From contig DADN01000040.1 in NCBI GenBank assembly GCA_002509665.1, positions 1 through 13,737 of the forward strand: a stretch of 13,737 bases of DNA, written 5' to 3'. The translations under genes were made by a program, and so were the position numbers. Source of the stretch: Methanobacterium sp. UBA8. Its GTDB lineage: Archaea > Methanobacteriota > Methanobacteria > Methanobacteriales > Methanobacteriaceae. This document shows, piece after piece, positions 7,179-13,500 of this stretch. Below the pieces are notes generated by a model that was not told the DNA's origin, did no database searches, and worked only from the letters and a program-made list of their open reading frames with translations. The stretch's first letter is position 1. Each line of letters starts with the position of its first letter.

Positions 7179-8131
7179 GGTAAAACTCCACACATAATAA
7201 TAAATAATTTTTTAAATATTAGAAAATATGTAACATGCAAGCATAAACTGTTTGCTGTGTCAAATCTTAAAAAATCTACGATTTTTTACGCGTAGAAAAA
7301 TGTTGTCAAAATTGAAAATTTTGACACAGCGAAAACAAAGTTTTCGCATGCTTTGCATTTTTCTCCAGCTTCGATTTGACAACATTCGAAAATTGAAAAT
7401 TTTCGATGCCTGCAAAACGAAGTTTCGCGGCCGAGGAAACTCTCAAAAACCTTAAAAAATCTACGATTTTTTACGGTTGCGGAACTCATGTTCCTCAAAC
7501 ATCGAAAGCAGTGCTTTCGACAGCACGGAAAACAAAGTTTTCCGTAAGCTACGTTTCCACCGGCGCCAAAAACTTTGTTTTTGACAGCATTTTCTAACTC
7601 CCAAAAAATCGAAGATTTTTTGAGGGATTTTCTGAACCCAAAAAAAACTTATGTTTTTTTGAGGATTTTAGAAATTTTACAATTTCTAACTCCCAAAAAA
7701 TTCTATGAATTTTTTGAGGATTTGAATACTTATTTTAATATACTATTACAATTCCTACATATAAAAAACTATAAATAAATATGCCCAAATTTATCCCAAT
7801 AGTACTCCCAAAATATGTTTAATATAATATATGACAATTAAGCAGAATAGTTATATAAACTTTTATGAATTGATAAAATAGTAACTTAAATGCATATCAC
7901 ATGATATAAAAAGCACCAAATAAGCTCTTTTTTAAAAAAAGTGGACGTATTCATATTCCTATTTTTAAGTATTAAACTCATTAAACATAAAGAAATTCAA
8001 AATTTGGAATATAAATCAATTCATGAAAGACATGATTTCCATACATATTATACAAATAATTTTTATAGATTAAGCATAATAAAGTCTGCAGTAAATCCAT
8101 TTCAATATTCATTAAAAAATTTGTGATTCTC
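7165..8131. other. Long gene-free region between divergent genes
   Basis: Nearly 1 kb between the mreB-partner gene (minus) and asd (plus). The left part, 7180-7250, should carry the promoter of the minus-strand operon. 7254-7716 is filled by hairpin cluster B. 7717-8131 is very A/T-rich, with small inverted repeats (ATATCA/TGATAT at 7894-7907 and TTTTAT/ATAAAA at 7861-7878), a TATA-like TTATATAAAC near 7852 and an A/T palindrome at 7927-7941. A 61-codon ORF crosses 7941-8126 but has no SD and random-looking composition. The asd promoter must lie here, but I cannot pick one TATA box. Confidence 0.55.
7254..7716. repeat. Hairpin cluster B, large tandem array with nested inverted repeats
   Basis: More than a dozen perfect or near-perfect hairpins, mostly with three-base loops, sit nearly end to end. 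Arms (loop, span) are TAAAAAATC (TAC, 7268-7288), the same again at 7453-7473, TGTCAAAATT-type (GAA, 7304-7326), GCGAAAAC (AAA, 7329-7347), TCGAAAATT (GAA, 7386-7406), GCAAAAC with one mismatch (GAA, 7412-7428), GGAAC (TCAT, 7481-7494), TCGAAAGC (AGT, 7502-7520), ACGGAAAAC (AAA, 7525-7545), CAAAAAC (TTT, 7567-7583), CAAAAAATC (GAA, 7602-7622), AAAAAAAC (TTAT, 7641-7660), TTAGAAATT (TTAC, 7668-7689) and CAAAAAATTC (TAT, 7694-7716). Outer arms GCTGTGTCAAA (7254-7264) and 7320-7330 enclose the first. GAGGAAAC (7433-7440) and GTTTCCAC (7553-7560) enclose four more. Confidence 0.88.
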
Positions 8132-8806
8132 ATGTTCGTTAAAGGAACTTTAAAAAAGGCAGGAGTATTTTTAACTTTAGCAGTTCTACCATTCTTATTT
8201 GGATATTTCTTAGTAAGTTTAATCTTATTTTCAATTGTAGCATTTATCATGCAGTTTTTCAGAGATCCAACTAGATTAGTGCCTCAGGAGAAAGGTGTCG
8301 TGGTAGCCCCTGCAGATGGAAGAGTACTCAAAGGACAAATTGACAAGATAGAAATAGTGGAATACGATGATCCATTAATGAAACACATATTGGAGAAAGG
8401 GAAAAAAGGGGTTCGTATAAGTACATTCATGTCTCCTTTTGATGTCCATGTAAATAGATCTCCTGTTTCTGGAAAAATCGTGAAGACAAAGCACTTCTCT
8501 GGAAAATTTAAATTGGCATTTAAGGATGCGGAAACTGAAACTGAAAAAGAAAAGAATTTGATAGTAATTGACTCACAGTACGGGAAAATTGGAGTTATTC
8601 AAATTGCAGGTTTTGTAGCACGACGTATAGTTCAATATGTCGATGTAGGGGACAAAGTCGAGATAGGAGAAAGATTAGGGATGATAAAATTTGGATCTAG
8701 GGTAGATCTAATTGTACCCTATGAAAAATGTGAATTAATGGTTAAAGAAGGTCAAAAACCAAAAGCAGCGGAAACGATAATGGCTAAAATGATAGTAGTC
8801 AATTAG
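8132..8806 (+). CDS. asd: Archaetidylserine decarboxylase (PSD family)
   Basis: This is the archaeal counterpart of phosphatidylserine decarboxylase and converts archaetidylserine to archaetidylethanolamine at the membrane. Two N-terminal membrane segments span about residues 12-41 (FLTLAVLPFLFGYFLVSLIL). Family motifs are APADGRV (59-65), FDVHVNRSPVSG (103-114) and IKFGSRVDL (185-193), where the protein self-cleaves between Gly188 and Ser189 to form the pyruvoyl cofactor. The 224 residues fit the short archaeal/actinobacterial form. The ATG at 8132 has GTGAT as SD. A GTG at 8123 would add three residues but leaves no SD. It is followed by a hairpin terminator and then pssA, which makes its substrate. 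Confidence 0.93.
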   Translation: MFVKGTLKKAGVFLTLAVLPFLFGYFLVSLILFSIVAFIMQFFRDPTRLVPQEKGVVVAPADGRVLKGQIDKIEIVEYDDPLMKHILEKGKKGVRISTFMSPFDVHVNRSPVSGKIVKTKHFSGKFKLAFKDAETETEKEKNLIVIDSQYGKIGVIQIAGFVARRIVQYVDVGDKVEIGERLGMIKFGSRVDLIVPYEKCELMVKEGQKPKAAETIMAKMIVVN

Positions 8807-8832
8807 ATATATGTGACTTTTTTAAAATATAC

Positions 8833-8860
8833 TGTTTCAACCTGAAACATTTTATTCTTT
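8833..8860 (+). terminator. Hairpin plus T-rich tail after asd
   Basis: TGTTTCA (8833-8839) pairs with TGAAACA (8843-8849) around ACC, followed by the T-rich TTTTATTCTTTT. A seven-T run just after the asd stop (about 8817-8823) could also end transcription. It suggests that asd and pssA are separate transcripts. Confidence 0.5.
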
Positions 8861-8992
8861 TAAATATAACTATTCCTAAAATATTATTTGATTCAAAATC
8901 ATTACTAAATTTAAATCATCTTAATATAAGTTATATTGCATACTAAATAACTATATTTCAATTAATATATGCAGTATTACAGATGATTTTAG

Positions 8993-9003
8993 TATAAATA
9001 TAT
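8993..9003 (+). promoter_or_regulatory. TATA box for pssA
   Basis: GTATAAATATA is a strong archaeal TATA-like element. With the usual spacing of about 25 bases, transcription would begin near 9022-9028. That is downstream of the first in-frame ATG (9019) and about 15-20 bases before the ATG at 9043, which has a GGGGTC SD. Confidence 0.6.
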
Positions 9004-9042
9004 CTATAACAACTATCAATGATTACTACAACGGGGTCAAAT

Positions 9043-9753
9043 ATGAATATTAAATCTTTTACATCTATTGCAGATATCGTTTCAATTGCAAACGCTTCAT
9101 CTGGATTTTTAGCAATTATAATGGTAACAACCGGTAATTTTGTATTAGCAGCTAAATTTATGTTGCTAGCGGTTATATTCGACGCATTAGACGGGTGGGT
9201 TGCCAGAAAATTAAAAAGAGAAGATGAATTTGGTTTTGGGAAGAATGTCGATTCTTTATCAGACATTATATCCTTTGGAGTTGCTCCCGGAATGTTTTTA
9301 TATATATTAAGCCAATCTTCTGGAATATTATACTTCAATATAGTTGTAGCTCTTTTAATAGTCATATGCGGGATATTAAGACTTTCAAGGTTCAATGTGA
9401 TTACAGATTCATATGATGACAAGTTCGTTGGACTACCTATTCCAACAACAGCATTGATACTTTCATCATTTTATCTCTCAGGATTTTTCAATGTAGGTCT
9501 AGCGTTAGTTATTATGACTGTGGTATCATTATTCATGATAAGTACAGTCAAATATCCTAAATTTAGAGGCATTACACCATTAGCTGTGGGAAGCATACTA
9601 ATTATAGGAACGCTATTACCTCAAAACATTTTATCAAATATCACATATTTCCCCGCAAAGCTTTTATTTGTTATTATGCTACTATACTTATTGATTGTAC
9701 CAGTTATAGATTTATACATTAAATTCTTTAGAAGTGGTCCGAATGTTAGATAA
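9043..9753 (+). CDS. pssA: Archaetidylserine synthase (CDP-alcohol phosphatidyltransferase)
   Basis: A membrane enzyme that joins CDP-archaeol and L-serine to archaetidylserine, the substrate of Asd. The diagnostic CDP-alcohol phosphotransferase motif DGxxAR...GxxxDxxxD is complete: FDALDGWVARKL through GKNVDSLSD, with Asp47, Asp50, Asp70 and Asp74. Several hydrophobic segments follow (ILYFNIVVALLIVICGILRL, ALVIMTVVSLFMI, LLFVIMLLYLLIVPVIDLYI), as expected for this multi-pass family. SRFNVITDSY and FVGLPIPTTAL are typical of the serine-specific subgroup. Start at 9043 gives 236 residues; the upstream ATG at 9019 has no SD and may precede the transcript start. Its 3' end overlaps the next gene by 11 bp, so the two are co-translated. 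Confidence 0.92.
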   Translation: MNIKSFTSIADIVSIANASSGFLAIIMVTTGNFVLAAKFMLLAVIFDALDGWVARKLKREDEFGFGKNVDSLSDIISFGVAPGMFLYILSQSSGILYFNIVVALLIVICGILRLSRFNVITDSYDDKFVGLPIPTTALILSSFYLSGFFNVGLALVIMTVVSLFMISTVKYPKFRGITPLAVGSILIIGTLLPQNILSNITYFPAKLLFVIMLLYLLIVPVIDLYIKFFRSGPNVR

Positions 9754-11059
9754 GATACGTGGAAAAAAGAAAGACGATAAAGATTCTCCAGATCTTAGGG
9801 GGAATAACAATAAAAAAGATGACTCGGATATAGGAGGACGTCTTAAAGGCATGGTAGGTAAAGTAACTGGAAAAGGAGACGAAGATAAAAAAGAAGAAAT
9901 GAGAGCTTCTCCAGAAAGGAAAATGCCACGACCTATGCCTAAACCTATGGCAAAACCCGGTGAAAAACCACGGTTAAAACCTCCTCAAAAGAGACCCGAT
10001 GGTAAAAAGCCAGGAATGAGTGGTTTCGGAAAAAGAATCCCTGATGATGATCAGAGGACTCTTGTGGGAGCTGCAGTTTTTGGGATTATATTAATTGTAC
10101 TTGTCGGAGCAGGTTACTACTTCTTAGTCTATGCACCTTATCAAGATACGTTATCAAGTGCCAAACAAACAAAACTTAGCGCAGTTAATACATACTTTAC
10201 AGGACCGCTGGCAACAGATGCACGGGGAATAAATCTTAGAGCCCAAATTGAAAGTGCTACAACGCCTGATCAGGTGGACGCTATAGATGTACTTGGTCCT
10301 GCAACAGAGGCATGGAGAGAATATCAGAATCAGCAGATTAATTCGCAAAAAGACCCTTATAACCGGGTTATGATATCATTTAATGATAGTACGGGCACAC
10401 AAAAGAATTCGATAGTAAAAGCTGCAGATGCTAAAACAATAGTTAGTCAAGCAGACGCTAGTGTATTATCGCAAATGCAGATTACAACCCCAAATACTGT
10501 GGCCATTCCAATAATAATTTCAAGACTGCAGGCTGCTGGAGGCCTTATAAATGTCGGAAATTCTGTTGACGTGTATTTAATGAATGAAACTTCAAGTGCT
10601 TCAACTTCAAACAACACTACTTCTACAGTGTCTTCATCAAATGGTACTCCTCAAATAAGTGGAGCAACTGTTCTCGCAATTCTAAGAGCTAAAGACAGTG
10701 GAACAATAAATGCAAACAAATCACATGCACAGACTGTTGCCATGAGTAATCTGGTCCAGGGTAGTTCACGCAGTGAATCCGCGTCTGAAGATGTAGATGA
10801 GCTTTTAAAAGCTGCTGCTGCTAATAACTGGGATCAAAGTGAAGTAAGTTCCTTATTAAACTCATATGGTTGGAGATTATCAGATTTCGAGAGGACATCA
10901 AACCTGGGAGAACTTGATGCACAATACCTACTATTACTAGAGGTTCCAAGAGAAAATGCAATATTCCTTATACAAAACATGAACAATGTCATACTTACAG
11001 TTCCAACCCAGCAAGCTCCTAACTGGATGATTAAGGAGCTTAAACAAATATACGGATAA
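9743..11059 (+). CDS. Large single-pass membrane protein, possibly DUF515
   Basis: Function unknown. With the ATG at 9743 it has 438 residues; a GTG at 9734 would add three. Residues 1-100 are Lys/Asp- and then Lys/Pro/Met-rich (MPRPMPKPMAKPGEKPRLKPP) and would be a disordered cytoplasmic tail. A single membrane helix lies at about 107-131 (TLVGAAVFGIILIVLVGAGYYFLV). The remaining roughly 305 residues would be outside, with a Ser/Thr/Asn-rich spacer near 285-305 (ETSSASTSNNTTSTVSSSNG). From memory it resembles DUF515, a family of methanobacterial proteins, but I could not check this. The 11-bp overlap with pssA and the downstream surface-protein and sortase genes suggest an envelope role. Confidence 0.8.
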   Translation: MLDKIRGKKKDDKDSPDLRGNNNKKDDSDIGGRLKGMVGKVTGKGDEDKKEEMRASPERKMPRPMPKPMAKPGEKPRLKPPQKRPDGKKPGMSGFGKRIPDDDQRTLVGAAVFGIILIVLVGAGYYFLVYAPYQDTLSSAKQTKLSAVNTYFTGPLATDARGINLRAQIESATTPDQVDAIDVLGPATEAWREYQNQQINSQKDPYNRVMISFNDSTGTQKNSIVKAADAKTIVSQADASVLSQMQITTPNTVAIPIIISRLQAAGGLINVGNSVDVYLMNETSSASTSNNTTSTVSSSNGTPQISGATVLAILRAKDSGTINANKSHAQTVAMSNLVQGSSRSESASEDVDELLKAAAANNWDQSEVSSLLNSYGWRLSDFERTSNLGELDAQYLLLLEVPRENAIFLIQNMNNVILTVPTQQAPNWMIKELKQIYG

Positions 11060-11070
11060 CATCTAAAAAC

Positions 11071-11116
11071 AGGTATATGTGGTAAATCGGGCCATTATAC
11101 AAAACCACATATATCT
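11071..11116. repeat. 13-bp inverted repeat in the leader of the surface-protein gene
   Basis: AGGTATATGTGGT (11071-11083) pairs with ACCACATATATCT (11104-11116), with one G-T pair; the inner ten base pairs are perfect. The 20-base loop contains CCATTATACAAA. The repeat sits between the stop at 11059 and the ATG at 11144 and could be an operator, an attenuator, or an mRNA stem between cistrons. A TATA-like element may overlap the loop or the right arm. Confidence 0.6.
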
Positions 11117-11143
11117 CAATATGATAGTCAAAAGGGGATATAA

Positions 11144-12091
11144 ATGAATATAAACAAAATATGCGTTGTGTTAATGGTATTAGTAGCAGTTATAGGGGTA
11201 ATAGGTTCAAATTCAGATAATAATGTAGTATATGGAGCAGCACAAGAGATAAAATATAGCCAGCCTAATGTAGGTTTAAGTAACCTTGTTGCCACTATTA
11301 CAGTAACTATAAAAAACAAAGGAAGCCATGTTGAATATTTTAAGATAAGCAATGTATACCAGGGCAGTTTAGTAGATGACAGTACAATAAAATGGGTTGT
11401 ATATGATACAAATCCTTCAGCGGTGAAAATGGTTGATGCAGTTAGCCCAGAATTAGGTGGAGACTGGGGATGGAAAGTACAACCAGGACAAACAAAAACA
11501 GTGTCATTTACAGTCTATGCACTTGGATCTATGGGAGTAGATACTTCCGGTAATAGTGATCCGGCAGTTATAACTAACAAAAACGCTTCAACGGACGTAT
11601 ACTGGCCAATAATTCCAGACCCAGGTATAGATGCTTCATGGTTCCAGCCAAATGAAATAGAAATACTTAATCCAAATCTGGATCTTAAATCATGGAAGGG
11701 TACTTTCACATTCAAGCTTGCAAATTTAAGAGATTATAGAGTATCCGGAATAGTAAGAGCTCCGATTGTACCTACTAGCTCAAAACTTATATACAGTAAC
11801 CCAACAGCAACATATAAAGATAAAGACACCGTAATGAACGGAGCAGTTGCAGCATGGGACGTTACTCTAGGTTCAAAATGTACAGAATGGTTTACATACA
11901 CTTATTACTGGCCTTATTCAGGTTCATCATCATCAGGTACAGGGAAATACACATCAGCATCAGTACAAACAGCCAATGCAGCATCAGACAACACATCGGC
12001 ATCAACTAAAAACACAGGAATTCCATACCTTCCATTCGCAATTGGAGGTATTTTAGCTGCTGGCGGACTAGCCTATGCAAGGCTTAGATGA
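11144..12091 (+). CDS. Secreted Ser/Thr-linker surface protein, probable sortase substrate
   Basis: I do not recognise the ectodomain. The 315-residue protein has an N-terminal signal peptide (hydrophobic core 6-20, likely cut near GAA at 31-33). Next is an adhesin-like beta-rich region with VATITVTIKNKGS and QPGQTKTVSFTVYALGS, the alternating pattern of immunoglobulin-like modules. A Ser/Thr/Gly/Ala-rich stalk covers about 252-289. The C-terminus has three parts: NTGIPYLP, a hydrophobic stretch FAIGGILAAGGLAYA, and a basic tail ARLR. That is the layout of a sortase or archaeosortase sorting signal, with TG-x-P as possible core. The sortase gene follows 55 bp later with no terminator between. 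GGGGAT precedes the ATG. It may be a major surface or adhesion protein. Confidence 0.8.
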   Translation: MNINKICVVLMVLVAVIGVIGSNSDNNVVYGAAQEIKYSQPNVGLSNLVATITVTIKNKGSHVEYFKISNVYQGSLVDDSTIKWVVYDTNPSAVKMVDAVSPELGGDWGWKVQPGQTKTVSFTVYALGSMGVDTSGNSDPAVITNKNASTDVYWPIIPDPGIDASWFQPNEIEILNPNLDLKSWKGTFTFKLANLRDYRVSGIVRAPIVPTSSKLIYSNPTATYKDKDTVMNGAVAAWDVTLGSKCTEWFTYTYYWPYSGSSSSGTGKYTSASVQTANAASDNTSASTKNTGIPYLPFAIGGILAAGGLAYARLR

Positions 12092-12146
12092 TAACCCATG
12101 TGAATAACATTAACCTTAATAATAATAAGCTATAAAAAAAGGTTAC

Positions 12147-12881
12147 ATGAAGTTATCAACACTTTTTATCATTGCGGGGATGGTAATCATCTCCCTTTAT
12201 TTTATGGTAGAAGTAAGTTTCTATGCAACAACAGAAAATGTTGTTCTAAATAAATCAGATACTCCTTTTCTTGAAATACCAAAAATAGGCGTTGATCAAA
12301 ATATCAACAATAAATCAGTAAATTACGGCGTATATTACGAGCAAGAATCTGCAAAACCAGGTTATGGAACTGTGGTACTGGCAGGACACAGGACATTTTA
12401 TAGTTCTCCATTTTTAAATCTGGATAAACTAAAAGCTGGAGATAATATAACCGTATCCTGGCCAGAAATAGGGAATGTCCAGTATAAAGTAGTAAGAACT
12501 TATATTGTTCCTGCATCATACCAGTTATCTTTAGATCAGGGAAAAACTCTTATTTTGTATACATGTTATCCTCTTGGATCATCCAAAGAAAGATTGATTA
12601 TACAGGCAAATCAAACTAAAATAGTTCCATTTAGCTATTCAAAAGCAGCAAATGCAGATAATGGAAAAAAATCTTTTCCATATGCACCTCTATTAATAGC
12701 TGCCTTTTTAGGAATAGGTTTAGTTTTAAGCTATCTATATCCAGTAAATGAAGATAAGATATTTATTTTTATGACTGCAGTTGCCCTTACGCTGTTTCTA
12801 GTATTTGGATATTACTTCCCAGTCCCAGGAGATCAAATATCGTCACAGATATCCAATTTAAGCGATATATTTGGAGGTTGA
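12147..12881 (+). CDS. Transpeptidase sortase with C-terminal membrane helices
   Basis: A sortase-fold cysteine transpeptidase facing the cell exterior. The catalytic triad is visible: His81 in VVLAGHRTF, Cys140 in LILYTCYP (the TLxTC motif) and Arg149 in KERLIIQA. IPKIGVD (44-50) and FLNLDKLKAGD (89-99) are normal sortase features. Residues 5-28 form an N-terminal membrane anchor. Unlike the minimal enzyme, two more helices follow the catalytic domain (about 177-198 and 204-226), giving three membrane spans in 244 residues. The neighbouring upstream protein with a C-terminal anchor signal is the obvious substrate. It is a true sortase, not the unrelated archaeosortase/exosortase fold. SD AAGGTTAC is weak. 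The coding sequence ends in Phe-Gly-Gly at a hairpin insertion. Confidence 0.9.
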   Translation: MKLSTLFIIAGMVIISLYFMVEVSFYATTENVVLNKSDTPFLEIPKIGVDQNINNKSVNYGVYYEQESAKPGYGTVVLAGHRTFYSSPFLNLDKLKAGDNITVSWPEIGNVQYKVVRTYIVPASYQLSLDQGKTLILYTCYPLGSSKERLIIQANQTKIVPFSYSKAANADNGKKSFPYAPLLIAAFLGIGLVLSYLYPVNEDKIFIFMTAVALTLFLVFGYYFPVPGDQISSQISNLSDIFGG

Positions 12882-13066
12882 ATGAAAAACTTTCAGTTTT
12901 TGCAAGCTACGATTTTCGATGTTACAAAATCAAGATTTTGTAAACATTTCATGAACCACCAAAATCCTCAAAAATTCAAAGAATTTTCGGGCATCGAAAA
13001 TCCTTGATTTTCGCATGCTATGCATTTTCTAAAATTTTTGTTAACAAAAATTTTTGGAGGTTAAAT
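12870..13066. repeat. Hairpin cluster C flanked by a 14-bp direct repeat
   Basis: The segment is bounded by TTTGGAGGTTGAAT (12870-12883) and TTTGGAGGTTAAAT (13053-13066), 13 of 14 identical. Inside are hairpins AAAAAC (loop TTTCA, 12885-12901), TTACAAAATC (12922-12943), AAAATTC (AAA, 12971-12987), CGAAAATC (CTT, 12995-13013), and a 24-bp palindrome at 13031-13054. TTTTCGCATGCTATGC at 13008-13023 matches 7341-7356 in cluster B with one difference. AATCCTCAAAAA is the reverse complement of the TTTTTGAGGATT modules at 7656-7667. The outer repeat looks like a target-site duplication of an inserted element. Confidence 0.75.
13031..13054. repeat. Perfect 24-bp palindrome
   Basis: AAAATTTTTGTT followed by AACAAAAATTTT is a perfect, loop-less palindrome centred on GTTAAC. 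It ends cluster C and overlaps the right flanking repeat by two bases. On the plus strand its right half ends in five T, so in RNA it could act as a terminator for the sortase transcript. Confidence 0.8.
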
Positions 13067-13081
13067 CCAAATATACATGCC

Positions 13082-13094
13082 AAATTTTATAATT
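13082..13094 (+). promoter_or_regulatory. Possible TATA element for mptD
   Basis: An A/T-rich AAATTTTATAATT element lies about 40 bp before the mptD ATG. It would place the transcript start near 13110-13115, just ahead of the AGGT SD. A second A/T-rich stretch at 13103-13112 is closer and would make the mRNA nearly leaderless. Confidence 0.35.
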
Positions 13095-13128
13095 AGTACC
13101 ACTTAAATATAAAACCAGGTAGATTTTA

Positions 13129-13500
13129 ATGGGCATTGAAGATAAATATTTCAAAAATATTTCAAACAGAGAAAGGGTAATCTTTGAAGGTGCAATTACA
13201 ATGGGTGCGCTTTTCCACCAGTTTATTGGAACACCTGTAAATTCAGAAAGTGCAGAAACACTTGAAAAATCCATAAAAGAAGCAATGGAATTACAGCCAT
13301 GTATTGAAGAAGTTGAAGTGAAAATAAACAGAGAAATACTTGAAGAAGCTAAAAGTGAATTCAATTATGTATCCTTAAACGGAGATATGCTTGATGTACG
13401 AGTGGTTTCAAAGTACAATGATAAAAAAGCTGTTTTAAGGATGGAATATATAGAAGATTTGAAGTATCCTTTGATGTATGTTGAGGATATTGATGAATAG
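13129..13500 (+). CDS. mptD: Archaeal dihydroneopterin aldolase MptD
   Basis: MptD cleaves 7,8-dihydroneopterin to 6-hydroxymethyl-7,8-dihydropterin on the way to tetrahydromethanopterin; it is unrelated to bacterial FolB. The 123 residues match the small family. YFKNISNRERVIFEGAITMGALFHQFIGTPV (7-37) is the recognisable N-terminal block, containing Glu20 and His30, which are conserved in the family as I recall it. LQPCIEEVEVKINREIL, YVSLNGDMLDVRVVS and KYPLMYVED are the other conserved-looking blocks. The ATG follows AGGTAGATTTTA. The last 14 codons and the sequence after the stop are duplicated about 140 bp downstream, where the copy is frameshifted. The family call is from memory. Confidence 0.82.
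   Translation: MGIEDKYFKNISNRERVIFEGAITMGALFHQFIGTPVNSESAETLEKSIKEAMELQPCIEEVEVKINREILEEAKSEFNYVSLNGDMLDVRVVSKYNDKKAVLRMEYIEDLKYPLMYVEDIDE

Noticed and set aside
7266..7475. Possible CRISPR-like repeats (a 25-base exact repeat at 7266-7290 and 7451-7475)
   Set aside because: There are only two copies 185 bp apart, no regular spacers, and both are members of a larger set of different hairpins. No cas genes are nearby.
7286..7597. ORFs on both strands through hairpin cluster B
   Set aside because: They arise because palindromic DNA lacks stops in some frames. Their translations only repeat the hairpin arms and lack SD sequences.
7717..8122. tRNA or small stable RNA gene in the A/T-rich spacer
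   Set aside because: No cloverleaf, T-loop GTTCGAATC-like motif or GC-rich patch was found. A/T-rich archaeal genomes normally reveal RNA genes as GC-rich islands.
7941..8126. A 61-codon plus-strand ORF that ends at the asd start
   Set aside because: It has a GTG start without SD, an Ile/Lys/Asn/Tyr-rich composition typical of random A/T-rich DNA, and no recognisable motif.
9019..9042. Upstream ATG of pssA, giving eight extra residues
   Set aside because: There is no SD, the residues MITTTGSN are not conserved-looking, and the TATA box at 8993-9003 would start transcription at or after this codon.
8958..9422. A 154-codon minus-strand ORF opposite pssA
   Set aside because: It is a shadow of the pssA coding strand, which has complete catalytic motifs. 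The antisense translation has no SD or family resemblance.
12882..13007. A 41-codon ORF starting right after the sortase stop, with GGAGGT upstream
   Set aside because: The SD-like bases are the sortase Gly-Gly codons and the spacing is only three bases. The ORF consists of hairpin arms shared with non-coding clusters.
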